Of a stretch of DNA of 64,000 nt, positions 42,383-51,892 are shown in pieces (positions within the stretch are counted from its first letter, which is position 1; each line of letters opens with the position of its first letter). The translations under genes were made by a program, and so were the position numbers. Under the pieces are notes generated by a model. That model was not told the origin of the DNA. It saw only the letters and a program-made list of their open reading frames with translations, and searched no databases. Source of the DNA: SIG78 sp036677805. GTDB taxonomy: Bacteria; Verrucomicrobiota; Lentisphaeria; Victivallales; Victivallaceae. The stretch covers positions 205,649-269,648 of the forward strand of contig JAVBVS010000009.1 in the NCBI GenBank assembly GCA_036677805.1, given 5' to 3'.

Positions 42383-44394
42383 GAACTCATCTTCCAGCGC
42401 GACATAAACTGTGATTCGCCGGGGTCTCCCTGCCGGGCGCAGCGCCCCTGAAGCTGAAGGTCGATCCGGCGGGCATCGTGCCGGGAACTGCCGATGACCA
42501 GAAGGCCGCCCCGTTCCGCCACTCCGGGAGCCAGCTTGATATCCGTGCCGCGGCCGGCCATATTGGTGGCGACGGAGATCTGGCCGAGTTCGCCGGCATG
42601 GGCGATGATTTCCGCTTCCTGAAGATTCTGCTTGGCATTCAGTACGCGGTGCGGAATTTTTTTGCGCTGCAGAATCCGGCTCAACATCTCGGAATCCTCC
42701 ACCGAGGGTGTGCCGAGGAGCACCGGCTGACCGGTCTGCCGTCGCCGCTCGACTTCATCCGCGATCGCCTGAAATTTTTCCCGCCGGGTCCGGAACACCA
42801 GATCGTGATGGAGAAGCCGCCGTACCGGGCGATGGGTCGGGATTTTCGTCACTTCCAGCTTGTAAATCTGGTAGAATTCGCCCGCTTCGGTCGACGCGGT
42901 CCCGGTCATGCCGGCCAGTTTGCGATACAAGCGGAAATAATTCTGCTGCGTAATCGAAGCGTAGGTGATGTTTTCCGGTTCGATCCGCACATTTTCCTTG
43001 GCTTCGAGCGCCTGATGCAAACCGTCGTTGAAGCGGCGTCCCGGCAGCGCCCGCCCGGTGTGTTCGTCAACGATCAGAATTTTGCCGTCATCGATGACAT
43101 AGTGGACGTCCTTATCGAACAGACAGTAGGCCTGCATCAGCTGCATGAAGTCATGGATCGATTCCAGCTGGAGCCGGAGCCGGTTCCGGACCGCCGCGAT
43201 TTCAGCCGCCTGCCGCTCCGGCGGCAATGACGTATCCGCCCGGATATTGCCGATGGTTTTTTCATGATCGGGAAGAACGAAAAAATCCGGATCGCCCGGC
43301 GCCAGAAGTTCATAGCCTCTGGCGGTCATTTCGACCTGGCGGTGTTTTTCATCAACCACATAAAAGAGACGGGATTTCAATGCGGTCAACTCGTTCGCCG
43401 AGGTCGAATTGTGCATCCGGTCGTCATAAGCGTTGAGTTTTTCGCGCAGACCGGAATCCTCCAGCATTTTTTCCAGCGGCCGGAAGCCGGGCGTCGCCAG
43501 TCGGATCTGCAAGAGCAGCTCCAATCCGCTGCGCGAATCCGGATGATCGCGCAGTTCGGCGGCCGCCTGCTGAAACAGGCGCGCCGACAGGGTCTGCTGG
43601 GCATCCACCAGTTTCTGCACCATCGGCTTGAAGCGGTCGAACTGATTGAACGGAATCTCCTGCTCTCCGGCGATAATCAGGGGAGTCCTCGCTTCGTCGA
43701 TCAGCACGCTGTCGATTTCATCGATGATGGCAAAGTCGAGTTCCCGCTGGACCATTTCTTCCCGCGCCGTTGCCATGCCGTTATCGCGCAGATAATCGAA
43801 TCCGAATTCGCTGTTGACGCCATAGGTGATATCGCAAAGATAGGCTTCACGGCGTTCTTCCGGCGATTGTCCGGTCTGGATGCAGCCGACGGTCAGGCCG
43901 AGAAAGCGGAAAATGCAGCCGATCCACTCGGAATCCCGCCGGGCCAGATAGTCATTGACCGTAACCAGATGCGCGCCCCGGCCGCCCAGCGCATTCAAAT
44001 ACAACGGCATGGCGGCGGCGAGGGTTTTGCCTTCGCCGGTCGCCATTTCGGCGATCCCGTTCCGGTGCAGGACGATTCCCGCAAGAATCTGTTCGTCGAA
44101 CGGAATCATATCCCACGGCGTTGCAATTCCGCAAACGTCAAGCGTAGTGCCGCACAGTCTGCGGCAGGCGTTTTTTACTACCGCGAATGCCTCCACCAGC
44201 AGATGGTCGAGGTTTTCTCCCGCGGCCAGCCGCTGGCGGAATTCGGTCGTTTTGGTTTGCAGTTCGGCATCCGGCAGCGTTTGCAGCTGCAATTCGGTTT
44301 CATTGATCCGGCGGACCGTCGAACGCAGCCGGAGCAGTCTGCGTTCGGAAGCGGTCCCCAGCAAATAGGCATTGAGTTGTTCCCAGAGTTCCAT
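42352..44394 (-). CDS. secA: SecA preprotein translocase ATPase, 5' part before the frameshift
   Basis: 680 residues from the ATG at 44394. It has MATGEGKTLAAAMPLYLNAL (Walker A), DFAIIDEIDSVLIDEARTPLIIAGE (DEAD-type box), the preprotein cross-linking domain, GMTGTASTEAGEFYQIY and NMAGRGTDIKLAPGV, then GRCARQGDPGESQF. There the frame is lost and about 18 foreign residues follow to the stop. If one base is restored, the two parts give a 919-residue SecA. SecA is normally essential, so either another copy exists or the deletion is a sequence error. Confidence 0.87.
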   Translation of the reverse strand: MELWEQLNAYLLGTASERRLLRLRSTVRRINETELQLQTLPDAELQTKTTEFRQRLAAGENLDHLLVEAFAVVKNACRRLCGTTLDVCGIATPWDMIPFDEQILAGIVLHRNGIAEMATGEGKTLAAAMPLYLNALGGRGAHLVTVNDYLARRDSEWIGCIFRFLGLTVGCIQTGQSPEERREAYLCDITYGVNSEFGFDYLRDNGMATAREEMVQRELDFAIIDEIDSVLIDEARTPLIIAGEQEIPFNQFDRFKPMVQKLVDAQQTLSARLFQQAAAELRDHPDSRSGLELLLQIRLATPGFRPLEKMLEDSGLREKLNAYDDRMHNSTSANELTALKSRLFYVVDEKHRQVEMTARGYELLAPGDPDFFVLPDHEKTIGNIRADTSLPPERQAAEIAAVRNRLRLQLESIHDFMQLMQAYCLFDKDVHYVIDDGKILIVDEHTGRALPGRRFNDGLHQALEAKENVRIEPENITYASITQQNYFRLYRKLAGMTGTASTEAGEFYQIYKLEVTKIPTHRPVRRLLHHDLVFRTRREKFQAIADEVERRRQTGQPVLLGTPSVEDSEMLSRILQRKKIPHRVLNAKQNLQEAEIIAHAGELGQISVATNMAGRGTDIKLAPGVAERGGLLVIGSSRHDARRIDLQLQGRCARQGDPGESQFMSRWKMSSCVCTARKTR

Positions 44395-44514
44395 AATATC
44401 CCGCACGGTTTTTCGGAGCCGGACGCTTGTCGTCCGGCTTCGGCGATGAATCGATTTCGGTGAGTTGGCGAAGCCGCTCTCATCCGTTGGCGGAAGAAGC
44501 GGCCCGGTCTCGAT

Positions 44515-44976
44515 TCAGATGCGGTCGGGACCGGCCCGGACCGGAAACGCCAGGCAGAAAAATCCACCGCGCCGTTCCTGTTTTGAATAGCGCTTGCGCC
44601 GCTGGGCCGCCATTGGCAGCCACAGCGCCGGGATCGGGATGAACCATGCGGCGGCGCCATCCGGCAAACGTCCGGAGCGCGGCGGCGGTGGTGAAAATTC
44701 TTCAGGCGCGGCCAGTCGTACACGCTTGCCGCCAACCGGCAGGCTTCCGGTTGGCGCGGAACCGTCCCCCCGGTGCGATAAAGCCGCTTCGGCTGCCGAA
44801 ACCGGACCATCCGGTACAAGAAGATATCCGGAAATTCCCGGCCCGCCGGATAATGCCAGCCAGGCTGCCGCCAGCGCAATCATCGAAAGACCGGCGATCG
44901 AAGTCTCTGCCGCCAACCGGAGCCGGACGATATGAAATTTCCCGGGCCGTAAAGCCGGTTGGTGTCTGTGGTTCAT
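44515..44976 (-). CDS. Possible small membrane protein
   Basis: The 153-residue frame has a hydrophobic stretch, SIAGLSMIALAAAWLALSGG at about 26-45, and a second one, AAAWFIPIPALWLPMAA, at about 107-123, with a Pro/Arg-rich middle. The ribosome site is weak. High-GC sequence opens several frames here, so the call is uncertain. It lies between the CBS gene and secA on the same strand. Confidence 0.4.
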   Translation of the reverse strand: MNHRHQPALRPGKFHIVRLRLAAETSIAGLSMIALAAAWLALSGGPGISGYLLVPDGPVSAAEAALSHRGDGSAPTGSLPVGGKRVRLAAPEEFSPPPPRSGRLPDGAAAWFIPIPALWLPMAAQRRKRYSKQERRGGFFCLAFPVRAGPDRI

Positions 44977-45023
44977 GAAAGTTGCATCCGCCGCTTTGCT
45001 TGCGGCACCGGCTCCGCGCAGGG

Positions 45024-45494
45024 TCAGAACACCCGGTTCCGGTCGCCGCCGGGCGAACCGGTGAAATCGCTGAGCCAGTGCAGCTGAATGTCCTTGTCGA
45101 TGTTCTGGATTTCGAGAATGTCCGCCATGGAAATAATCGCCGCAACCTTTTTATTCTGAATGACGGGCACGTGGGTGAGTTTGTGGCGGACCATGACGTT
45201 GACCACATAGTCGACGTCATCACTTCCGCCGGCCACGAGCAGCCGCGTCACCATATGGTTGCCGACTTCGGTTTTGTCGGGATCGCCGCCTTTGGCGATG
45301 GCGTCGATCATCTGCACCGCGGTGAAAAGTCCCTTGTATTGCAGCGGATCGAAGTTGTCGCGGTCGGTGACCATCAGCGCCAGACAGTGTTTTTCCTCCA
45401 TCATCTTTGCAGCTTCACGCAATGTCGCCCGGTAATCGATCGACGGCACGGAGCCATTGACTTCCTTCTCGGCGACAATCTGGGATAGTTTCAT
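45024..45494 (-). CDS. CBS-domain pair protein
   Basis: The 156-residue protein has two CBS motifs: ATLREAAKMMEEKHCLALMVTDRDNF with LQYKGLFTAVQMIDAI, and VDYVVNVMVRHKLTHVPVIQNKKVAAIISMADILE. Such pairs bind adenine nucleotides and act as energy sensors, alone or for partners. It starts after GGGAGG with a 6-nt gap. It is a lone module, next to the V-ATPase/HPr region. The partner is unknown. Confidence 0.88.
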   Translation of the reverse strand: MKLSQIVAEKEVNGSVPSIDYRATLREAAKMMEEKHCLALMVTDRDNFDPLQYKGLFTAVQMIDAIAKGGDPDKTEVGNHMVTRLLVAGGSDDVDYVVNVMVRHKLTHVPVIQNKKVAAIISMADILEIQNIDKDIQLHWLSDFTGSPGGDRNRVF

Positions 45495-45653
45495 ATCCGG
45501 CCTCCCCGATTCGCATCCTTGTTCATGGTATTCTGCGATCTCTGTTGGTATTATACTGTTTCAAACCGGAAAAACAAGAAAATTCTGCAAAGAAAACCGA
45601 TTTTTCCAGCCGGTTTTGCCGGAGCGGAAATCACGTTCCGGCCGCTTCGCGGC

Positions 45654-45929
45654 TCAGTTTTCGCCGAAGCCGGATTCAAACAACTTGACCAGAATCGCGA
45701 TCAGCCGTTCGGAATCCTCGCCCGCAACTTCGATATGCAGGCGGCTGCCGGGCGTGGCCGAGAGCGAAAGCAATCCCATCACACTCTGACAATCGGTTTC
45801 CGCTCCGGTTTCGGGATTCGATATCTTTACGGTCGACGCGGAAGCGGCGACGGCCAGAATGATAGCGGAGGCCGGTCTGGCGTGCAGACCGGCCGGATTG
45901 CTGATGACGATGTCTTTGACGCGTACCAT
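45654..45929 (-). CDS. HPr-family phosphocarrier protein
   Basis: The 91-residue protein has the phosphorylation-site loop NPAGLHARPAS (His near residue 16) and the regulatory Ser region QSVMGLLSLSATPGSRLHIEVAGED (Ser near residue 49). It lies 13 bp after the V-ATPase K gene and is probably in that operon. HPr accepts phosphate from enzyme I or can be regulated by HPr kinase. No PTS enzyme is in the window. Confidence 0.93.
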   Translation of the reverse strand: MVRVKDIVISNPAGLHARPASAIILAVAASASTVKISNPETGAETDCQSVMGLLSLSATPGSRLHIEVAGEDSERLIAILVKLFESGFGEN

Positions 45930-45942
45930 TGCCGGCGCGCCG

Positions 45943-46410
45943 TCAAATGGCCATGGCGGCGAAAATCGTGGCGAAAAGCGCCACCGTTTCGACGATGCCG
46001 ACGACCGTGATCGCGTTCCCGAACCCTTTGTTGGTAGTGCCGAACATATCGCAGGCGAGGACGCCGATCTTGCCCTGATAGAGCGCCGCGACCATCAGAA
46101 TCACGCCGCCGAAAAGTCCCATCGCAAGGTGCGAACACAGCATCGGATTTTCCGGAGTGGTTTTGCTGGTGAGCATCATCATCAGAATCATGGCGTAAAT
46201 GGTCTGGGAGAGCGGGGCCCCGGCAAAAATCGAGAGCACGAATGCGGCCGGTTTGTTGTCGAGGTAGGCGCGTTTCCAGCAGCCCAATGCCGCGGCTCCC
46301 GCCCGGCAGCAGCCGATCAACGAGCCGACGGCGGTCAACCCGACGGCGATGTATGCGCTGAAAAGTGAAAGTTCATAGGCCAGCCGGGGATCTGCGAAGA
46401 GATTGTTCAT
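45943..46410 (-). CDS. atpK: V-type ATP synthase subunit K (proteolipid)
   Basis: The product is 155 residues, with two hairpins (four membrane helices) as in V-type K subunits. I chose the ATG at 46410 (MNNLFADPRLAYELSLFSAY). Ion-site-like residues: GAPLSQTIYAM in the first hairpin (Ser-Gln where NtpK of Enterococcus hirae has Thr-Gln), LYQGKIGV in the loop before the fourth helix and GIVETVALF in the fourth helix (the essential Glu). This resembles the sodium-binding set, but proton use cannot be excluded. Confidence 0.88.
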   Translation of the reverse strand: MNNLFADPRLAYELSLFSAYIAVGLTAVGSLIGCCRAGAAALGCWKRAYLDNKPAAFVLSIFAGAPLSQTIYAMILMMMLTSKTTPENPMLCSHLAMGLFGGVILMVAALYQGKIGVLACDMFGTTNKGFGNAITVVGIVETVALFATIFAAMAI

Positions 46411-46439
46411 GTTTTTTTCTCCTTGAAGGTTACATTTTT

Positions 46440-48221
46440 TCAGGGTTGAAGTGTTTGACACGGATTTTTTTTGCGGAATGGCTCGAAGGGGAAACCGGAC
46501 CAGCGGATGTGGCTGTGCGCGGAGAATTCGAGGGTGTTGAGCCGGACCCCGTGAACCAGAATCGCCAGCGCACCGAGCGCGATATTCATGAAATGTCCGA
46601 TCAGCAGCAGCAGCGCGGCCATCACGCATCCGGCCACCGAATGCATCATGTCGACGGCGATGCCGTTGAAAACCTTGGCCAGATAAAATCCGGCCAGACA
46701 GACCGCGAACAACCGGATATAGGACAGCACGTCGGAAAAACTGCTCATCACTTCAAGCGGGCAGGAGAGCGCCGTCGAAATATCGCGGAAATCGATTTCT
46801 CCCGCGGCCAGCAGCACCAGCGCAATGACGTAGTTCCAAGTCACCCACCCGGGAAATCCACCCGGAATCAGGGCGAGCAGAAACGCGATCAGCATGAAGT
46901 TGCCAAGCAATATCAGGATCCAGCCGGTCTGGGCAAGAATATTGCGGATGGCGGGCTTCCGGAAAATCCGCAGCAGGTGGCCGAGGGATAGATGAACTGC
47001 GCCGAGGGCGAAGCAGACCAGTTTCATATGCTGGTCTTTTTCCGGGCCTTCGGCCAGATAAGGCAATCCGGGCCCTTCGATCCCGCCGTAGTTGCCGGTC
47101 AGAATGCCCCAGGTCAAAGCGGAAAGGCTGAACAGCAGGAAAAGCCCGGCCGGCAACCGCACCGCCGGATTGGTCCGGCCTTTGGTCAGCAATATCGCCA
47201 GAGCGATGACCAGAAACAGCATGCCGTAAACCGCATCGGCGATCAGGATGCCGAAGAATACGGTGAGGAAAATCAGCACGGGGATGCTGATATCCGCTTC
47301 ATTGTATCCCGGCGAAAGCGTCAGGAAATTCATCATCGGATTGATCAGTTTCACCCAGCGCGGATTTTCGAGCAGTGTCGGCACGGGTTCTTCCGGATCC
47401 GCCGGAGCATGAACCAGTCCCCAGCCATGCCGCCGGGTGGCGGCGGCGAGAGCGGGTAATTTTTCCTCCGGCACGAATCCGGCGATGCCGGCAATGCCGC
47501 CGCATGACAGGATGGCATCGTGCGCCGTGAAAAATTCGGTTTTTTCGGATTGACGCGCCACCGCGTCCTCCAGCTGGCGGAGCGAACCCTTAAGCTGCGC
47601 GAGAGTTGCTTCGGCACGGCGGCGCCGTTCATGCAGTGCGGCGGCCTCGGCTTCCCAGGCGGAAAGCGGCCGGTCAAGCGGAACCTCCACGATCGGCAGC
47701 GCCTTTTCGTCGAGCGGCCGGTCGGAGATCACGGCGAATAATCCCGCCGCCGTTTTTTCCCCTTTCGCCGCCAGCGGGACGCAGAGATATCCTGACTGCT
47801 CCAGATCGCTCCGTTCGCGCGCGGTTGCGGCGCAGAGCCGGAGGTGGACGCCGCGCTTTGTCAGCGAGGCGTACAACGCCGGGTCGAATTCTCCCCACGG
47901 CCGGAGAACGGCCAGCACGGCTTCCGCTTTTTCGAGTTCCCGGGCCACTGTTTCGAGTTCCGCGAACGCCTCGGCCGCGGCATCCGGAATATCCTCGCCC
48001 TTGATCTCCGCCGCCTTCGCCGCCGGCAGGTCGAGGTCGCGCAAACGCTCCTGCAGGCGGACCAGCGCGGCGGTTTCGCTTCTTGCTCCGGTTTGTTCCG
48101 GTCCGGCTTCCACGTCCTGGAATTGAACGTGCATGATCCCCAGATCACGAAGGACTTCCAGCGCCGGATGCTTTTCGTCTTCCGGCAGGAGGATGGTGAC
48201 TTTGGCCATCGGTACGATCAT
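46440..48221 (-). CDS. atpI: V-type ATP synthase subunit I (membrane arm)
   Basis: The product is 593 residues from the ATG at 48221 (GAGGAGGAATC upstream). It has a soluble coiled-coil part at about 1-320 (MAKVTILLPEDEKHPALEVLRDLGIMHV) and about seven C-terminal membrane segments, with FRDISTALSCPLEVMSSFSDVLSYIRLFAVCLAGFYLAKVFN carrying the conserved Arg of the ion path. It links the stator to the K ring. It overlaps subunit D by 4 bp. Confidence 0.92.
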   Translation of the reverse strand: MIVPMAKVTILLPEDEKHPALEVLRDLGIMHVQFQDVEAGPEQTGARSETAALVRLQERLRDLDLPAAKAAEIKGEDIPDAAAEAFAELETVARELEKAEAVLAVLRPWGEFDPALYASLTKRGVHLRLCAATARERSDLEQSGYLCVPLAAKGEKTAAGLFAVISDRPLDEKALPIVEVPLDRPLSAWEAEAAALHERRRRAEATLAQLKGSLRQLEDAVARQSEKTEFFTAHDAILSCGGIAGIAGFVPEEKLPALAAATRRHGWGLVHAPADPEEPVPTLLENPRWVKLINPMMNFLTLSPGYNEADISIPVLIFLTVFFGILIADAVYGMLFLVIALAILLTKGRTNPAVRLPAGLFLLFSLSALTWGILTGNYGGIEGPGLPYLAEGPEKDQHMKLVCFALGAVHLSLGHLLRIFRKPAIRNILAQTGWILILLGNFMLIAFLLALIPGGFPGWVTWNYVIALVLLAAGEIDFRDISTALSCPLEVMSSFSDVLSYIRLFAVCLAGFYLAKVFNGIAVDMMHSVAGCVMAALLLLIGHFMNIALGALAILVHGVRLNTLEFSAHSHIRWSGFPFEPFRKKNPCQTLQP

Positions 48222-48838
48222 GATTCCTCCTCTTCGTCCTCGCCGCCGTGCGACTGGGCAATTTTGGCCCGCACGATGGCCGACGTTTCCTGATCGCTCA
48301 ATTGCACCCGGATGCGGCGGATATTGTCGCGGCATTCCGGAATCTTGACTTTTTCGAAGAGATTCACCCGCTGGGAAGTGGTCTTCAGTTCCTTCGACAG
48401 CAATCGCTCCTGTTCACCGATGATGATCGCGGCGGCGCGGAGGGACACAGCTTCACGCAGCGCCTCGGCCGCATCGTCCCAATACCACTCCGTCGTCATC
48501 GGATCAAGCGTGGGCATGGCGACTTCGGCTCCGTCGAAGGTCGGCACCATGATCCCGGCGATGTTGGTTTCGCCGCGTACGATTCTGGTCAGCCGGATTG
48601 TTTTGCGCAGCTGCCGCACCATCTCCTCATCCCGGAAAAGACCGACCCATCCGGCCAGCGCATCAAGCAGCGCTTCCTCCTGCCGCCGAAGCCGCTTCAG
48701 GCGTTCCCGGCTGAGCTGGATTTCCTGCTGGAGCTGCTGCTGCTTCAATTGCAGCGGCGGCAGGAAGCGGCGGAACTGCGCCAGCATGTCCTGTTGCAGT
48801 TTCAGCTCGGTTTTGGTGAGTTTTATTTTGTCGCCCAT
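48218..48838 (-). CDS. atpD: V-type ATP synthase subunit D (central shaft)
   Basis: The 206-residue, strongly helical protein has the D-subunit opening KIKLTKTELKLQQDMLAQFRRFLPPL and the coiled coil QQQLQQEIQLSRERLKRL, plus the long C-terminal helix VNLFEKVKIPECRDNIRRIRVQLSDQE. The acidic C-terminus (GGEDEEEES) is unusual. It forms the rotor shaft in the A3B3 head. Confidence 0.92.
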   Translation of the reverse strand: MGDKIKLTKTELKLQQDMLAQFRRFLPPLQLKQQQLQQEIQLSRERLKRLRRQEEALLDALAGWVGLFRDEEMVRQLRKTIRLTRIVRGETNIAGIMVPTFDGAEVAMPTLDPMTTEWYWDDAAEALREAVSLRAAAIIIGEQERLLSKELKTTSQRVNLFEKVKIPECRDNIRRIRVQLSDQETSAIVRAKIAQSHGGEDEEEES

Positions 48839-48842
48839 GAGT

Positions 48843-50144
48843 TCATTCCCGCGCTTCCGGCCAGAATTCCTTTACGATGTCCGACTTGATGCCGATTTCC
48901 TCGGGGCGGAAGCAGTCGGCCAGAATCCGCCAGCCCAGATCAAGCGCCTTTTCCAGCGGAATATTGACTGAAAGGTCCATGAGTTCACGTTCGAAACGGT
49001 TGCCGTAGGTCAGCAGTTTGTTGTCCCATTCGCCCATGGCGAATCCCATTGACTGCTTTTCCCGCGCGCCCTTGCATTCGGCGTAAAGCCGGATCATCGC
49101 ATCCATGATCGCACGGTGATCGCGGCGGGTCTTGGCATTGACGTTCTGCTTCAGCCGGGAGAGCGAGCCGAACGGTTCGATGCGGCCGTGCCGGAGATAG
49201 AACTGCCCTTCCGTGATATAACCCGTGTTGTCGGGAATCGGATGGGTGATGTCGTCGCCGGGCATCGTCGTGGCGGCCAGAATGGTGATGGAGCCGGCGC
49301 GGTCGAAGTCGACGGCCTTTTCGTAACGGCAGGCCAGCTGGCTGTAGAGGTCTCCGGGATAACCCCGGTTGGCCGGAATCTGGTCCATGGTGATCGCAAT
49401 TTCCTTCAATGCGTCCGCAAAGTTGGTCATGTCGGTCAGTAGCACCAGCACGCGCCGGCCGCGCAGCGCATAGCTTTCCGCCACCGCCAGCGCCAGATCG
49501 GGAACCAGCAGGCACTCCACCACCGGGTCGGCGGCGGTATGGACGAACATTACGGTGCGGGAAAGCGCGCCGGCCTGTTCCAGCGTATTGCGGAAAAAGA
49601 GGTAATCATCGTATTTGAGTCCCATCCCGCCGAGCACGATGGTGTCGACTTCGGCCTGAAGCGCGATCCGGGCCATGAGCGGATTGTAAGGTTCGCCCGC
49701 CACCGAGAAAATCGGCAGCTTCTGGGACTCCACCAGCGTATTAAACACATCGATCATCGGGATGCCGGTGCGAATCATTTTTCGCGGAATGACGCGCTTC
49801 GCCGGGTTGACCGAAGGCCCCCCGATATCGATCATCTCTTCGAGAATCGGAGCGCGGCCGTCGCGCGGCACGCCGCGGCCGTTGAAAATCCGGCCGCGCA
49901 GATCGTCGGCGCCGGAGACCCGCATTTCACTGCCGAGGAAACGCACCTCGTCCTCGGTGCCGACGCCGCTGCTGCCGGCGAAGACCTGAAGATAGACTTT
50001 TTTGTCTTTCAGCCGGATCACCTGAGCCAGCGATTTTCCGGCGGGGCCGGAAACCTCCGCCAGTTCATTGTAGAAAACATGGTCCGCCTCGACGGCAATC
50101 ACGTTGCCGACGATCTGGATGATTTTGTGATAGACTTTAGGCAT
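48843..50144 (-). CDS. atpB: V-type ATP synthase subunit B
   Basis: The product is 433 residues from the ATG at 50144, overlapping the A-subunit stop by 8 bp. It has MARIALQAEVDTIVLGGMGL, VLVLLTDMTNFADALKEIAITMDQIPANRGYPGDLYSQLACRYEKA and PGDDITHPIPDNTGYITEGQFYL, all standard for B. The ATP-binding P-loop is absent, as expected for the non-catalytic subunit (FSVAGEPYN in its place). It alternates with A in the head. Confidence 0.93.
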   Translation of the reverse strand: MPKVYHKIIQIVGNVIAVEADHVFYNELAEVSGPAGKSLAQVIRLKDKKVYLQVFAGSSGVGTEDEVRFLGSEMRVSGADDLRGRIFNGRGVPRDGRAPILEEMIDIGGPSVNPAKRVIPRKMIRTGIPMIDVFNTLVESQKLPIFSVAGEPYNPLMARIALQAEVDTIVLGGMGLKYDDYLFFRNTLEQAGALSRTVMFVHTAADPVVECLLVPDLALAVAESYALRGRRVLVLLTDMTNFADALKEIAITMDQIPANRGYPGDLYSQLACRYEKAVDFDRAGSITILAATTMPGDDITHPIPDNTGYITEGQFYLRHGRIEPFGSLSRLKQNVNAKTRRDHRAIMDAMIRLYAECKGAREKQSMGFAMGEWDNKLLTYGNRFERELMDLSVNIPLEKALDLGWRILADCFRPEEIGIKSDIVKEFWPEARE

Positions 50145-51870
50145 GGCGAAGACCTTCCTCCAATTTGGCGCGAATGGCGTCCTGCTGCCGGGTAAAACCG
50201 GGATCGTCCATCCGGAGATAGTTCCAGTCGATGAACATCTGGCGAAGCTGCATGAAATAGGCGTGGGCGGCGGATTTGTCCGGGAAATGGAATTCGCCGC
50301 GCAGCACTTCAAGCACCTGATTGAAGACGGCGGTCTGCCGAGCCTCGTCCGCCGCGCAGTCGACGTCGTCGAAGGTGTTCTGCTGCAGATACACATAATC
50401 GAGGAATTCGCTTTTGAGGTAGGTGATGAAATCCTCGATCGCCGTGCCTTCCTCCCCGATGACCCGCATCATCTTGTCGATTTCATCGCCCCGGACGAGA
50501 ATCGACCGGGCGAAGGCCAGGTCCGCCGCCGCCGCAATGCCGGAATACTTGCTCCAGCTGTCCAGCGGGTCGATCGCCGGATAACGGCGCGCGTCGGAGC
50601 GTTTGCGGGAAAGACCGAGAAAACAGCCGACCACCTTGAGCGTCGCCTGCGTCACCGGTTCTTCGAAATTGCCGCCCGCCGGGCTGATCGCGCCGCCGAT
50701 GGTGACGCTGGCCATTTCGCCGGTGCGAAGCCGGACCAGCCCGGCGCGTTCGTAGAAGGCCGCCGTGCGGGATTCAAGATAGGCCGGAAATGCTTCCTCG
50801 CCGGGAATTTCGCCGAGGCGTCCCGACATTTCCCGGAGGGCCTGCGCCCAGCGCGAAGTGGAATCCGCCAGCAGCAGCGCATGCAGTCCCATCTGCCGGT
50901 AATACTCCGCCACCGTCACCGCGGTGTAGATGGATGCCTCTCGGGCGGCGACCGGCATGGAGGAGGTGTTGCAGATGATGATCGAGCGGTCCATCAGCGT
51001 GCGCCCGGTGCGAGGGTCTTCGAGGTGAGGATATTCGCGCAGAATTTCGACCACTTCGCCCGCCCGTTCGCCGCACGCGGCAATGACCACGATATCGACT
51101 TCCGCATGCTGGCTGATGGTATGCTGGAGCACGGTCTTGCCCGCACCGAAGGGCCCGGGAGTACAGAAGGTGCCGCCGCGGGCGACCGGGAAAAAGGTGT
51201 CGATTGAACGGGTTCCGGTCACCATGGGATGATCCGGAAGCCGTTTTTCGGCATAATCCGGAATCGGCACTTTGACCGGCCATTCCTGGACCATGGTGAT
51301 GGATCGGGTGTCGCCGTCGTCATTGACGCATTCGGCCAGCGTCTCATCCAGCGCATAATCCCCCGCCGGAACGATGGCGCGGATCGTCCATGCCCCGCGC
51401 AGGGCGAAAGGCGCCATGATGTAATGGGTAAAAATTCCTTCCGGCACGCTGCCGATGCGGTCGCCGGCGACGATACGGTCGCCGATTTTGGCCGATGGAG
51501 TGAACGCCCAGCGTTTTTTGCGGTCGAGCGCGGGGAGATAAAGGCCCCGCTTCAGAAAAAAGCCGGATTTTTCCGCCAGCAGCATCAGCGGATTCTGCAA
51601 GCCGTCGTAGATCGACTTCAGCAGCCCCGGTCCGAGTTCGATGCTCAGGCGCTGCCCGGTGAATTCCACCGCATCGCCAATGCCGACGCCGTTCGCGCTT
51701 TCAAAAATCTGCATATCGGCGCGGTTGCCGCGCACCCGGATTACTTCGCACTTGAATTTTTCATCGCCTCTGCGGACGTATGCCACTTCATTCTGCGATA
51801 CTCCGGCATCGAATTCAACCGTCAGCATGTTGCCGTTGACGCCGACGATCCTGCCTTTCTTTTCGGCCAT
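50137..51870 (-). CDS. atpA: V-type ATP synthase catalytic subunit A
   Basis: The product is 577 residues from the ATG at 51870 (AGAGGTG upstream). It has the P-loop GPFGAGKTVLQHTISQHAEVD near residue 230, GERAGEVVEILREYPHLEDPRTGRTLMDRSIIICNTSSMPVAARE and LLADSTSRWAQALREMSGRLGEIPGEEAFPAYLESRTAAFYERAGLV, the family signature. This is the ATP-hydrolysing or -synthesising subunit. A DUF2764 gene precedes it. Confidence 0.95.
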   Translation of the reverse strand: MAEKKGRIVGVNGNMLTVEFDAGVSQNEVAYVRRGDEKFKCEVIRVRGNRADMQIFESANGVGIGDAVEFTGQRLSIELGPGLLKSIYDGLQNPLMLLAEKSGFFLKRGLYLPALDRKKRWAFTPSAKIGDRIVAGDRIGSVPEGIFTHYIMAPFALRGAWTIRAIVPAGDYALDETLAECVNDDGDTRSITMVQEWPVKVPIPDYAEKRLPDHPMVTGTRSIDTFFPVARGGTFCTPGPFGAGKTVLQHTISQHAEVDIVVIAACGERAGEVVEILREYPHLEDPRTGRTLMDRSIIICNTSSMPVAAREASIYTAVTVAEYYRQMGLHALLLADSTSRWAQALREMSGRLGEIPGEEAFPAYLESRTAAFYERAGLVRLRTGEMASVTIGGAISPAGGNFEEPVTQATLKVVGCFLGLSRKRSDARRYPAIDPLDSWSKYSGIAAAADLAFARSILVRGDEIDKMMRVIGEEGTAIEDFITYLKSEFLDYVYLQQNTFDDVDCAADEARQTAVFNQVLEVLRGEFHFPDKSAAHAYFMQLRQMFIDWNYLRMDDPGFTRQQDAIRAKLEEGLRHA

Positions 51871-51892
51871 ATTCTGCACCTCTGTTCCCTTC

